Assembly: GCA_003217735.2 (NCBI GenBank)
Contig: CP031585.1
Location: 2,157,501 to 2,221,500 of the forward strand
Reading direction: 5' to 3'
Length of the DNA: 64,000 nucleotides
From: Marinibacterium anthonyi
Lineage (GTDB): Bacteria > Pseudomonadota > Alphaproteobacteria > Rhodobacterales > Rhodobacteraceae
Shown: positions 25,235 to 34,123 of the stretch, one piece after another
Layout of the letters: each line of letters opens with the position of its first letter
Numbering within the stretch: position 1 is the first letter of the stretch
The notes under the pieces: model-generated
Seen by the model: only the letters and a program-made list of their open reading frames with translations
What the model was told of the DNA's origin: nothing
Databases searched by the model: none
Made by a program: the position numbers and the translations under genes

Positions 25235-26320
25235 ATGCAACCCAGCATTTCCATCCGGGACCTGACGCTGAGCTTCGGCGCGCTCACGGTCCTGTCCAAT
25301 CTCGACCTCGACGTGGGGCAGGGGGAATTCGTCGTCCTGCTCGGGTCTTCGGGCTGTGGCAAGTCGACCCTGCTCAACTGTATCGCGGGGCTTCTGGACG
25401 TCACCGATGGCCAGATCTTCATCAACGGGCGCAATGTCACCTGGGAAGAACCGGCGCAGCGGGGCATCGGCATGGTCTTCCAGTCCTATGCCTTGTACCC
25501 GCAGATGACGGTCGAGGGGAACCTGTCCTTCGGGCTGAAGAACGCCCGCATTCCAAGGGCCGAGATCCGCGAGAGGGTGGAACGGGCCGCGAAGATCCTG
25601 CAGATCGAACCGCTTCTGAAACGCAAGCCCGCCGCGCTGTCAGGCGGACAGCGCCAGCGCGTCGCCATCGGCCGGGCCCTGGTGCGCGACGTGGACGTGT
25701 TCCTGTTCGACGAACCGCTGTCCAACCTGGATGCCAAGCTGCGCGCGGATCTCAGGGTGGAAATCAAGCAGCTGCACCAGCGGCTGAAGAACACGATGAT
25801 CTACGTCACCCATGACCAGATCGAAGCCATGACGCTGGCCGATCGCATCGCCATCATGCGCGGCGGCATGATCCTGCAATTCGCCACCCCGGACGAGATC
25901 TACACCCGCCCGGCCTCGCGCTATGTCGCCGAATTCATCGGCTCGCCCTCGATGAACTTCCTCGAAGGCACGGTGGATCTGTCCGACAGCCCGCGCTTTG
26001 CCTCGCGCGCCGCCGATTTCGCGCTCGACGGCTACGATTTCGAAGGCCGCCCGGCCGGTGGCCCCGCAGCCTTCGGCATCCGCCCCGAACACGTGGCCTA
26101 TGGCGAACTGGCGGCCAGCAAGCCCATTCGCCTGGACGCCAAGGTCGACCTGGTCGAACCGCTGGGGTCGGACACGCTGGCCTGGGTCCATGCCGGCGAT
26201 CAGCCCTTCTGGGTGCGCCTGGATGGTCAGTTCAAGGTCCGCCCCGGCGACATGCTGCCCATCGGGTTCCATCCCGACCGCGCCAACCTTTTCGACTTGC
26301 AAACCGAGGCCCGGCTGTAA
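25235..26320 (+). CDS. Sugar ABC transporter ATP-binding protein, UgpC/MsmK-like
   Basis: This 361-residue ATPase has Walker A GSSGCGKST, signature LSGGQRQR, Walker B VFLFDEPLSNLDAKLR and switch histidine YVTHDQIEA. The C-terminal OB/TOBE domain (FGIRPEHVAYGEL) is typical of carbohydrate importers of the CUT1 type. It completes the importer formed by the three preceding genes. Confidence 0.93.
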   Translation: MQPSISIRDLTLSFGALTVLSNLDLDVGQGEFVVLLGSSGCGKSTLLNCIAGLLDVTDGQIFINGRNVTWEEPAQRGIGMVFQSYALYPQMTVEGNLSFGLKNARIPRAEIRERVERAAKILQIEPLLKRKPAALSGGQRQRVAIGRALVRDVDVFLFDEPLSNLDAKLRADLRVEIKQLHQRLKNTMIYVTHDQIEAMTLADRIAIMRGGMILQFATPDEIYTRPASRYVAEFIGSPSMNFLEGTVDLSDSPRFASRAADFALDGYDFEGRPAGGPAAFGIRPEHVAYGELAASKPIRLDAKVDLVEPLGSDTLAWVHAGDQPFWVRLDGQFKVRPGDMLPIGFHPDRANLFDLQTEARL

Positions 26321-26348
26321 CGCCCGCGCCGCAAAAGGACGATTTTCG

Positions 26349-27098
26349 ATGGACGTTTCCTACCAACTCTACTCCTCGCGCGAGACGACCTCCTGGCCCG
26401 ACACGCTCGCCATGCTGGCGGCGGCGGGGTACACGCAGGTCGAAGGCTTTGCCGGGGTCTACACCGATGCCGCCGACTTCAAGGCGCAGCTTGACGCCAA
26501 CGGTCTGACCATGCCGTCGGGCCATTTCTTCCCTGTCCGCTGCTTCGAAGAGGCGCTGGACATTTCGCTGAAGACGGCGACCGCACTGGGGATGGAACGT
26601 CTGTTCTGCCCCGCGCCGGAAGACCTGTACCGTCAGGGCACCGACGCCGCCGAATGGATCGCGCTGGCCAAACGGCTGGAAACGGCGGCGGCCAGGGTCA
26701 AGGACGCGGGCTTCCGGTTCGGTTGGCACAACCACCATTGGGAATTCATGCCGCTGCCCGATGGCCAGCTGGCCATGAACCTGCTGCTGGAACATGCCCC
26801 GACCATCGAATGGGAAATGGACGTCGCCTGGGTCGTGCGCGGTGGCGGTGACCCGCTTGACTGGATCCGCGACCACGGTCACCGGATCAGCACCGCCCAC
26901 GTCAAGGACATCGCGCCCGAAGGCGAATGCGCGGATGAAGACGGCTGGGCCGATGTCGGCCACGGCACCATGGACTGGCCGGGGCTGACACAGGCGCTGA
27001 GGGATGCCGGCGTCGACCTCTTCGTCATGGAACACGACAAGCCATCCGACGCCATCCGCTTCGCCCAACGCTCCATCGCCAGCTTCAAGACATACTGA
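26349..27098 (+). CDS. Sugar phosphate isomerase/epimerase (TIM barrel), short form
   Basis: This 249-residue xylose-isomerase-like TIM barrel (AP_endonuc_2 fold) has metal-binding positions suggested by FGWHNHHWEF, IEWEMDVAWVV, STAHVKDIAPEG and VMEHDKPSD. Members act as epimerases, isomerases or 3-keto-glycoside hydrolases/lyases and usually sit next to Gfo/Idh/MocA dehydrogenases, as here (next gene 8 bases downstream). The exact reaction is unknown. The start is the ATG at 26349. Confidence 0.83.
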   Translation: MDVSYQLYSSRETTSWPDTLAMLAAAGYTQVEGFAGVYTDAADFKAQLDANGLTMPSGHFFPVRCFEEALDISLKTATALGMERLFCPAPEDLYRQGTDAAEWIALAKRLETAAARVKDAGFRFGWHNHHWEFMPLPDGQLAMNLLLEHAPTIEWEMDVAWVVRGGGDPLDWIRDHGHRISTAHVKDIAPEGECADEDGWADVGHGTMDWPGLTQALRDAGVDLFVMEHDKPSDAIRFAQRSIASFKTY

Positions 27099-27106
27099 GG
27101 GTCCTC

Positions 27107-28231
27107 ATGAGCAAGACACTGGGCATCGGCGTCATCGGTTGCGGCAACATCTCGGCCGCCTACATGCGCCTGTCACCGCTGTTCGCGGGCATCGAAATGC
27201 GTGCCTGCGCCGACATGAACCCCGAGGCGGCCCGGTTGCGGGCCGACGAGTTCGCCCTGCGCGCCGAAACGGTCAAGGACCTGCTGGCCGCCGACGACAT
27301 AGACATCATCGTCAACCTCACCGTCCCCAAGGCCCATTTCGCGGTGTCCAAGGCGATCCTGGAGGCCGGCAAGCACGTCTATTCCGAAAAACCCTTTGTG
27401 CTGTCCATCGAAGAAGGCGCCGCGCTGAAGGCCATCGCCGAAACGAAAGGCCTGCGCGTGGGGTCCGCCCCCGACACGTTCCTTGGCGGCGCGCATCAGT
27501 TCGCCCGCCACCTGATCGACGCCGGTGCCGTGGGGCGCATCGCCTCGGGCACCTGTTTCGTGCAATCGCCGGGGATGGAGATGTGGCACCCCAATCCCGA
27601 TTTCTTCTTCCAGCCCGGCGGCGGCCCGATCCTCGATCTGGGACCGTACTACATCTCGAACCTTGTCCAGCTGCTGGGGCCGGTAAAACGCGTCACGGCC
27701 ATGTCCTCCAAGGCCCGCGCGAAACGCACCATCACCTCCCAGCCCCGGTTCGGCGAAACCATACCCGTGGGCACCCCCACCACGATCCACGCCATCCTGG
27801 GCTTTGCAAGCGGCGCCCAGGTCACCTATTGCGCCAGCTGGGATGTCTGGGAACACGGCCATTCCAACATGGAACTCTACGGTCTGGACGGCACGCTGCA
27901 CGTGCCCGACCCGAACTTCTTCGGGGGCGAGGTCCGCATGACCTCGCATGGGTCCTTCGTGAACCCCGGCATCGCCTGGGACCATCCCTTTGCGCGGGCC
28001 AACGACAACGGCCGGTCGAATTATCGCACGGCCGGATTGGCCGACATGGCGCAGGCGATCCTCGACAACCGCCCGCACCGCTGCTCGCTCGACTTCGCGC
28101 TGCACGTGGTCGACGTGATGACGTCGATCCTGGCCTCCGGCCACGACGGCACCTTCAAGGACATCACCACCCCCTGCGAACGGCCCGAAGCCCTGGACCC
28201 CGCCGCCGCCCAAGCGCTTCTGGTGCAATGA
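27107..28231 (+). CDS. Gfo/Idh/MocA family oxidoreductase 1
   Basis: This 374-residue NAD(P)-dependent sugar dehydrogenase has an N-terminal Rossmann motif GVIGCGNISAAYM, the family EKP motif in YSEKPFVLS (the lysine is the usual catalytic residue) and GGGPILDLGPYYISNLVQLLG in the substrate domain. Members oxidise a sugar hydroxyl, often C3 of a glycoside. The stop overlaps the next start (ATGA). With the neighbouring TIM-barrel proteins it suggests 3-keto-sugar chemistry. Confidence 0.88.
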   Translation: MSKTLGIGVIGCGNISAAYMRLSPLFAGIEMRACADMNPEAARLRADEFALRAETVKDLLAADDIDIIVNLTVPKAHFAVSKAILEAGKHVYSEKPFVLSIEEGAALKAIAETKGLRVGSAPDTFLGGAHQFARHLIDAGAVGRIASGTCFVQSPGMEMWHPNPDFFFQPGGGPILDLGPYYISNLVQLLGPVKRVTAMSSKARAKRTITSQPRFGETIPVGTPTTIHAILGFASGAQVTYCASWDVWEHGHSNMELYGLDGTLHVPDPNFFGGEVRMTSHGSFVNPGIAWDHPFARANDNGRSNYRTAGLADMAQAILDNRPHRCSLDFALHVVDVMTSILASGHDGTFKDITTPCERPEALDPAAAQALLVQ

Positions 28232-29274
28232 TGTGGACCGCCTCCGCCGCACGCTATGACACCATGGCCTACCGCCGCTGCGGGCGGTCGGGGCTGAAAC
28301 TGCCCGCGATCTCGTTGGGGCTCTGGCACAATTTCGGCGACGACACCGCGCACCAGACCAAGCAGGCCATCGCGCGGCAGGCCTTTGACCTTGGCATCAC
28401 CCATTTCGACCTGGCCAACAATTACGGCCCCATCCCCGGCGCCGCCGAAGCCGCCTTCGGCCGGATCCTGGCCGAGGATTTCAAACCCTACCGGGACGAA
28501 CTGATCATCTCGTCCAAGGCGGGATACGGCATGTGGCCCGGTCCCTACGGCGAATGGGGATCGCGCAAGTACCTGATCGCGTCCTGCGACCAATCGCTGA
28601 AACGGCTGGGTTTGGATTACGTCGACATCTTCTATTCCCACCGCTTCGACCCCGACACGCCGCTGGAGGAAACCATGATGGCGCTGGACCAGATCGTGCG
28701 ATCGGGCCGCGCGCTTTATGCCGGCATCTCGTCCTACAACGCCCAACGCACGCGCGAGGCGGCGGCGATCCTGAAGGATCTTGGCACGCCCTGCCTGATC
28801 CACCAGCCGTCCTATTCGATGATCAACCGCTGGGTCGAAGACGACGGGCTGCTGGACGCGCTGGACGATCTGGGCATCGGGTCGATCGCGTTCACGCCGC
28901 TGGCGCAGGGCATGCTGACCGACAAGTACCTGCGCGGCATCCCCGAGGGCAGCCGGGCCACGCAGGGCAAATCCCTGCCCACCGGTTTCCTCAACGCCGA
29001 CAACATTGCCTCCATCGCCGCGCTGAACGACATCGCACAGGCCCGTGGCCAGACGCTGGCCCAGATGGCGCTGGCCTGGGTGCTGCGGGGCGGGCGGGTG
29101 ACATCGGCGCTGATCGGCGCGTCGCGACCCGAACAGGTGACCGATTGCGTCGGCGCGCTGGACAACCTTGCGTTCACGCCCGACGAACTCGCCGCCATCG
29201 ACCGCCACGCCCGGGACGCCGACATCAACCTTTGGGCGGCCTCATCCGAACGCAAGGGGCCGGCGCGCAAATGA
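28228..29274 (+). CDS. Aldo/keto reductase, YghZ-like
   Basis: This 348-residue NADPH-dependent reductase of the AKR14 (YghZ) type has the catalytic tetrad positions in FDLANNYGPIPG (Asp, Tyr), IISSKAGYGM (Lys) and IFYSHRFDPDTP (His). E. coli YghZ reduces L-glyceraldehyde 3-phosphate and methylglyoxal. Here the reductase probably acts on a sugar-derived aldehyde or keto group. Two in-frame ATGs (28228, 28231) overlap the upstream stop. Its stop overlaps the start of the GH43 gene (ATGA). Confidence 0.88.
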   Translation: MMWTASAARYDTMAYRRCGRSGLKLPAISLGLWHNFGDDTAHQTKQAIARQAFDLGITHFDLANNYGPIPGAAEAAFGRILAEDFKPYRDELIISSKAGYGMWPGPYGEWGSRKYLIASCDQSLKRLGLDYVDIFYSHRFDPDTPLEETMMALDQIVRSGRALYAGISSYNAQRTREAAAILKDLGTPCLIHQPSYSMINRWVEDDGLLDALDDLGIGSIAFTPLAQGMLTDKYLRGIPEGSRATQGKSLPTGFLNADNIASIAALNDIAQARGQTLAQMALAWVLRGGRVTSALIGASRPEQVTDCVGALDNLAFTPDELAAIDRHARDADINLWAASSERKGPARK

Positions 29275-30866
29275 TCCGCAACCCGATCCTGCCCGGCTTC
29301 AACCCCGATCCGTCGATCTGCCGGCGCGGCGGTGAATATTTCATCGCCACATCCACCTTCGAATGGTACCCGGGCGTGCAGATCCACCGTTCCACCGACC
29401 TGGTGAACTGGGACCTGGCCTGCCGCCCGCTGACCCGCGCCAGCCAGCTGGACATGCGCGGCAATCCCGACAGCTGCGGCGTCTGGGCCCCGTGCCTGTC
29501 CTATGACGATGACCGGTTCTGGCTGGTCTACACGGATGTCAAACGGCTGGACGGAAATTTCAAGGACGCGCACAACTACATCGTCACCGCCCCCGAAATC
29601 GACGGGCCGTGGAGCGACCCCACATACGTCTGCTCTCACGGGTTCGACCCGTCGCTGTTTCACGACGATGACGGGCGCAAATGGGTCCTGGTGCTGCAAT
29701 GGAACCACGTCTCGACCTCGGTCGGGGGCAAGCCCAAGACATCGGCGTTCGACGGCATCCTGTTGCAGGAATGGTCGCAAACGCAGGGGCTGATCGGCGC
29801 ATCCAAAGTCATCTTTCGTGGCAGCCACCTGGGCCTGACCGAAGGCCCGCACCTGAGCAAGCGGAACGGGTACTACTACCTGACCGTTGCCGAAGGCGGC
29901 ACCGGTTATGACCACGCGGTCACCATGGCCCGGTCCCGCGGCATCGACGGACCTTACGAATTGCATCCCGAAACCCACCTGATCACCGCGCGGTTTTCCC
30001 CCGATCACCCGCTGCAACGGGCCGGGCACGGCCAGATCGTCGAGACGCCCGAGGGGCTGACCTATCACACCCACCTGTGTTCCCGCCCGCTGCCGGGGCG
30101 CTGTTCGCCGCTGGGCCGGGAAACCGCGATCCAGAAATGCGAATGGCATGACGATGGCTGGCTCTACCTCGAAGGGGGCGGTGTGCTGCCCGAGATCCTG
30201 GTCGATCCCCCGGTCGAGGCGATGCCGCGCCCGCCGGCCCCGGTGATCCGCGACTTCAAGGGCCCCGCCTTGCCGCCCGAATTCCAGTGGCTGCGCACGC
30301 CGTTCCCCGATCGGATCTTTGCGATGACCGGCGACGCCCTGCGCCTGACGGGGCGCGAAAGCATCGGATCGTGGTTCGAACAATCCCTTGTCGCCCGGCG
30401 CCAGGAACACCTGCGTTACAGGGCCGAGGCCGTTTTGCGCGATTTCGCGCCCACCACCTACCAGCAGGCCGCCGGTCTCACGACCTATTACAACCGCCAC
30501 AAGTTCCACGCGCTGATGGTAACCCATGACGCCAACCTGGGCCGCTGCCTGACGATCCTGTCCTGCCCCGGCGACTGGCCCGACGCGCGCCTGCATGTCC
30601 CGGCCGCGTCCGTCGCCATCGGCGACGGCCCCGTGGACCTGGCCGTGACCGTCGACCGCGCCAACCAGGCCTTCCAGTACCGCCAGGGCGGCGACTGGAT
30701 CGACATCGGCCCGCCGCTTGACGCCGCGGTCATATCGGACGAAGCCGGGCGGGGCGAACACGGCTCTTTCACCGGGGCCTTCGTCGGCATGGTGGCCTTT
30801 GACATCACAGGGCAGGGCCGCACCGCCGATTTCACCCGCTTCGCCTACGTGCCGGAGACCCCCTGA
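29271..30866 (+). CDS. Glycoside hydrolase family 43 (beta-xylosidase-like)
   Basis: This 531-residue five-bladed beta-propeller glycosidase has a C-terminal jelly-roll domain (from about residue 330) as in XynB beta-xylosidases. The catalytic triad is visible: Asp13 in FNPDPSI (base), Asp126 in HGFDPSLF (pKa modulator) and Glu191 in LTEGPHL (acid). There is no signal peptide, so it cleaves imported oligosaccharides in the cytoplasm, releasing xylose or arabinose from xylo/arabino-oligosaccharides by family precedent. It is coupled to both neighbours (ATGA at the start, TGATG at the end). It is the best clue to the operon's substrate. Confidence 0.92.
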   Translation: MIRNPILPGFNPDPSICRRGGEYFIATSTFEWYPGVQIHRSTDLVNWDLACRPLTRASQLDMRGNPDSCGVWAPCLSYDDDRFWLVYTDVKRLDGNFKDAHNYIVTAPEIDGPWSDPTYVCSHGFDPSLFHDDDGRKWVLVLQWNHVSTSVGGKPKTSAFDGILLQEWSQTQGLIGASKVIFRGSHLGLTEGPHLSKRNGYYYLTVAEGGTGYDHAVTMARSRGIDGPYELHPETHLITARFSPDHPLQRAGHGQIVETPEGLTYHTHLCSRPLPGRCSPLGRETAIQKCEWHDDGWLYLEGGGVLPEILVDPPVEAMPRPPAPVIRDFKGPALPPEFQWLRTPFPDRIFAMTGDALRLTGRESIGSWFEQSLVARRQEHLRYRAEAVLRDFAPTTYQQAAGLTTYYNRHKFHALMVTHDANLGRCLTILSCPGDWPDARLHVPAASVAIGDGPVDLAVTVDRANQAFQYRQGGDWIDIGPPLDAAVISDEAGRGEHGSFTGAFVGMVAFDITGQGRTADFTRFAYVPETP

Positions 30867-31702
30867 TGCGCGCCACGCTGGAAATCTTCGACCTTGCCAC
30901 GGGCAGGGCACAGGTGCTTCTGGACACCGACCGCCATATCGAGGCGCCGAACTGGGCGCCCGACGGCAGCCACCTGCTGGTCAACGCCGCAGGCCGCCTG
31001 TTCCGGGTGGACCTGGCCGATCCCGCGCTGGTCGACGTCGATACCGGCAGGCACGGACAGCTGAACAACGATCACGGGATTTCGCCCGACGGGCAATGGG
31101 TCGCGCTGAGCGACAAGACCGAAACGGGCGACAAGTCCTGCATCTACGTGATGCCCGCGTCGGGCGGCACGCCCCGGCGGGTGACGGACAAGGTGCCGTC
31201 GTGGTACCACGGCTGGTCCCCCGATGGCGGGTCGATCACCTATACCTGCGTGCGCGACGGCCGCTTCGGCATCGCCACGCTGACGCTGGACACCCTGACC
31301 GAGACGGTCGTGACCACGGCGGATGCCCATTTCGACGGGCCGGATTACACGCCCGACGGCGCCTGGATCTGGTTCAATTCCGACCAGGGCGGGTCGTCTG
31401 ATCTGTGGCGGATCCGGCCCGACGGGACCGACGCGCAACAGATGACCTGCACAACCCGCGTCGACTGGTTCCCGCACCCCTCGCCGGACGGGCGCCACGT
31501 GCTTTACCTGTCCTATCCGCCGGGCACGGAAAATCACCCGTTCGGGCTTTCGGTGGAACTTCGCCTGATGCCGGCCGAAGGCGGCCCGGCGCGGGTCCTG
31601 CTGCCGCTGTTCGGCGGGCAGGGCACGCTGAACGTGCCGTGCTGGGCGCCGGATTCAAGCCGTTTCGCCTTTGTGCGCTATTATCAAGATGATCAAGAAT
31701 AG
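30866..31702 (+). CDS. TolB-like beta-propeller protein, cytoplasmic
   Basis: This 278-residue propeller has at least five WD40/TolB-like repeats recognisable by their SPDG or TPDG turns (WAPDGSHLL, GISPDGQWVAL, GWSPDGGSITY, YTPDGAWIWF, PSPDGRHVLY). It lacks a signal peptide, unlike periplasmic TolB. The fold resembles the oligogalacturonate lyase family (PL22). Histidines recur beside several turns (NNDHG, WYHGW, WFPHP), so an enzymatic, metal-dependent role on the imported sugar is possible but unproven. It is translationally coupled to GH43. Confidence 0.7.
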   Translation: MRATLEIFDLATGRAQVLLDTDRHIEAPNWAPDGSHLLVNAAGRLFRVDLADPALVDVDTGRHGQLNNDHGISPDGQWVALSDKTETGDKSCIYVMPASGGTPRRVTDKVPSWYHGWSPDGGSITYTCVRDGRFGIATLTLDTLTETVVTTADAHFDGPDYTPDGAWIWFNSDQGGSSDLWRIRPDGTDAQQMTCTTRVDWFPHPSPDGRHVLYLSYPPGTENHPFGLSVELRLMPAEGGPARVLLPLFGGQGTLNVPCWAPDSSRFAFVRYYQDDQE

Positions 31703-31711
31703 GAGACGCCG

Positions 31712-32773
31712 ATGCCCGGACTGATCAAGGGTCCAGCGCTGTTTCTCGCCCAGTTCGCGGGCGACGAGGCCCCGTACAATTCCCTGGAAAACATCACGAA
31801 ATGGGCGGCCGGCCTGGGCTACAAGGGGGTCCAGATCCCGACCTTCGACACCCGGCTCTTCGACCTGGAAAAAGCCGCCCAAAGCGACGCCTATTGTGAC
31901 GAGGTCAAGGGCATCTGCGCGGATGCGGGCGTTCAGATCACGGAACTGTCGACCCACCTGCAGGGCCAGCTGGTCGCGGTGAACCCGGCCTATGACCTGG
32001 CCTTCGACGCCTTCGCGCCGGCCTCGGTCCACGGCAACCCGACGGCGCGCCAGGCCTGGGCCGTCGACCAGGTGACCAAGACCGCCATCGCCAGCCGCCG
32101 CCTCGGCCTATCGGCCTCGGTCAGCTTTACCGGATCGCTGGCCTTCCCCTTCCTCTACCCCTGGCCGCAACGGCCCCAGGGGCTGATCGAGGAAGCCTTT
32201 GGCGAACTCGCCCGCCGCTGGAAGCCTATCCTTGACGTCTATGACGAGAACGGCGTCGACGTGGGCTATGAAATCCACCCCGGCGAGGACGTGTTCGACG
32301 GGGCGACCTTCGAGATGTTCGTCGATGCGCTGGATGGCCACGAACGGGCGCAGATCAACTACGATCCCAGCCATTTCCTGCTGCAGCAGATGGATTACCT
32401 GGCCTTCATCGACCTTTACCACGACCGCATCTGCGCCTTCCACGTGAAGGACGCCGAATTCAACCCCGACGGACGCCAGGGCGTCTATTCCGGCTATCAG
32501 CCCTGGCTGCAGCGGGCCGGACGGTTCCGGTCCCTGGGCGACGGGCAGGTGGATTTCGGCGCGATCTTCTCGAAACTCGCGGCCTTCGATTACGACAGCT
32601 GGGCCGTGCTGGAATGGGAATGCTGCATCAAGTCCCCCGAACAGGGCGCGGCCGAAGGCGCGCCCTTCATCGCCAGCCACATCATCGAGGTCACGGACAA
32701 GGCCTTCGACGATTTCGCCGGCGGCGAAACCGACCTGGACCAGATCCGCGCCATGCTGGGGATCGCGTCATGA
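31712..32773 (+). CDS. Sugar phosphate isomerase/epimerase (TIM barrel), long form
   Basis: This 353-residue TIM-barrel protein of the xylose-isomerase-like superfamily has putative metal ligands at YEIHPGEDVFDG, INYDPSHFLLQQ, AFHVKDAEF and VLEWECC. It is longer than, and only distantly related to, the family member at 26349. It is preceded by AGGAG. Its stop overlaps the start of the second Gfo/Idh/MocA gene (ATGA), so the pair probably acts on the same sugar. The exact reaction is unknown. Confidence 0.83.
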   Translation: MPGLIKGPALFLAQFAGDEAPYNSLENITKWAAGLGYKGVQIPTFDTRLFDLEKAAQSDAYCDEVKGICADAGVQITELSTHLQGQLVAVNPAYDLAFDAFAPASVHGNPTARQAWAVDQVTKTAIASRRLGLSASVSFTGSLAFPFLYPWPQRPQGLIEEAFGELARRWKPILDVYDENGVDVGYEIHPGEDVFDGATFEMFVDALDGHERAQINYDPSHFLLQQMDYLAFIDLYHDRICAFHVKDAEFNPDGRQGVYSGYQPWLQRAGRFRSLGDGQVDFGAIFSKLAAFDYDSWAVLEWECCIKSPEQGAAEGAPFIASHIIEVTDKAFDDFAGGETDLDQIRAMLGIAS

Positions 32774-33903
32774 GCCGCCTGAAACTGGGCATGGTCGGCG
32801 GCGGGCAGGGCGCCTTCATCGGGGGCGTCCACCGCATGGCCGCGCGGCTGGACGATCAGTGGGACCTGGTCGCAGGCGCCTTCAGCTCGGACCCCGAAAG
32901 GTCCCGCGCCTCGGCCGCCGATCTGAACGTGGCGCCGGAGCGGGCCTATGGATCCTACGCCGAGATGGCCGAAGCGGAAGCCGCGCGCGCGGACGGGATC
33001 GACGCGGTGTCGATCGTGACGCCCAACCACATGCATGCCGCGCCCGCCATCGCCTTCCTGAAGGCGGGCATCCACGTGATCTGCGACAAGCCGCTGGCGG
33101 CAACGGAAGACCAGGCCAGGGACATCGCAGCCGCCGTCGCCCAATCAGGCAAGCGCTTCATCCTGACCCACAATTACACCGGCTACCCGATGATCCGGCA
33201 GGCCCGCGCCATGGTCGCCGCCGGAGATCTGGGCGATCTGCGCGTGGTGCAGGTGGAATACGCCCAGGACTGGCTGGCCGAGGAGGTGTCCAACAAGCAG
33301 GCCGACTGGCGCACCGACCCGGACCGGTCGGGGGCGGGGGGCTGCGTGGGGGACATCGGAACCCATGCCTACAACCTAGCCTGTTTCGTCGCCGGCCGCG
33401 CGGCGTTCAGCCTTTCGGCCGACCTCGACAGCTTCGTGATGGGCCGGCGGGTGGACGACAATGTGAATGCGATGCTGCGCTTTACCGGCGGCGCCAAGGG
33501 GATGCTGTGGGCCAGCCAGGTGGCGGTTGGCAACGAGAACGCGCTGCGCTTGCGGATCTACGGGTCGAAAGCCGGGTTGGAATGGGCGCAGGAGACGCCC
33601 AACACCCTGTCCTTCACCCGGTTTGGCGAACCGTCCCAGGTACTTACGCGCGGCGGCCCAGGATCGGATGCCGCGGCGGCCCGGGTCAGCCGCATTCCGT
33701 CGGGCCATCCCGAGGGCTACCTTGAGGCCTTTGCCACGCTCTATTCCGAAGCGGCGGCCATCGTGCGGCATGCGGACCGGGGGGAGCCGCTGCCGGAGGG
33801 GTGGCATGCGCCCGATATCGATGACGGGCTGGCGGGAATGCGGTTCATCGCCGCCTGTATCCGGTCGAGCGAGCAGAACGGGGCCTGGGTGAAGCTTGGC
33901 TGA
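32770..33903 (+). CDS. Gfo/Idh/MocA family oxidoreductase 2
   Basis: This 377-residue NAD(P)-dependent dehydrogenase has a Rossmann start ([20 protein letters not shown]), the catalytic lysine in CDKPLAATE and the [20 protein letters not shown] motif of the substrate domain. The histidine in GDIGTHA is typical of the family. It is the last gene of the operon; two hairpins and a dispersed repeat follow within 75 bases. Confidence 0.88.
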   Translation: MSRLKLGMVGGGQGAFIGGVHRMAARLDDQWDLVAGAFSSDPERSRASAADLNVAPERAYGSYAEMAEAEAARADGIDAVSIVTPNHMHAAPAIAFLKAGIHVICDKPLAATEDQARDIAAAVAQSGKRFILTHNYTGYPMIRQARAMVAAGDLGDLRVVQVEYAQDWLAEEVSNKQADWRTDPDRSGAGGCVGDIGTHAYNLACFVAGRAAFSLSADLDSFVMGRRVDDNVNAMLRFTGGAKGMLWASQVAVGNENALRLRIYGSKAGLEWAQETPNTLSFTRFGEPSQVLTRGGPGSDAAAARVSRIPSGHPEGYLEAFATLYSEAAAIVRHADRGEPLPEGWHAPDIDDGLAGMRFIAACIRSSEQNGAWVKLG

Positions 33904-33913
33904 AGGGGGAAAT

Positions 33914-33975
33914 GGGGGCGCTGCCCCCGTCCTCCGCCGGAGGACTCCCCCGGAGGTATTTGGGCCAAGAAGAAG
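33914..33975. repeat. Double hairpin plus dispersed CCAAGAAGAAG element, probable terminator of the sugar operon
   Basis: GGGGGC-GCT-GCCCCC (33914-33928) and TCCTCCG-C-CGGAGGA (33930-33944) are followed by CGGAGGTATTTGGGCC (33951-33966) and AAGAAGAAG. The same tail occurs near 52777, and related reversed copies lie at 34051, 48112 and 54281. Confidence 0.7.
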
Positions 33976-34050
33976 ATATCGACCGTTTTGTACAAAATCT
34001 GCGGCGCGCCTTGTCCGTTTTGTACCGGCAACGGCGCGGGCGTGATCGGG

Positions 34051-34080
34051 CTTCTTTCTCTTTTCAAATACCCCTTCCGG
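34051..34080 (-). repeat. Dispersed repeat, minus-strand copy after hemN
   Basis: On the minus strand this reads CCGGAAGGGGTATTTG then AAAAGAGAAAGAAG, the same family as the tails at 48079 and 54281. It lies 44 bases past the hemN stop codon, a terminator-like position. Confidence 0.6.
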
Positions 34081-34123
34081 CCCGTGCCGTTCGCGAGCCG
34101 ATCGCAGGGGGGGCGCCGCGCGG

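Noticed and set aside
28812-30911. 699-codon open frame on the minus strand
   Set aside because: It is antisense to the aldo/keto reductase and GH43 genes, whose catalytic motifs are intact.
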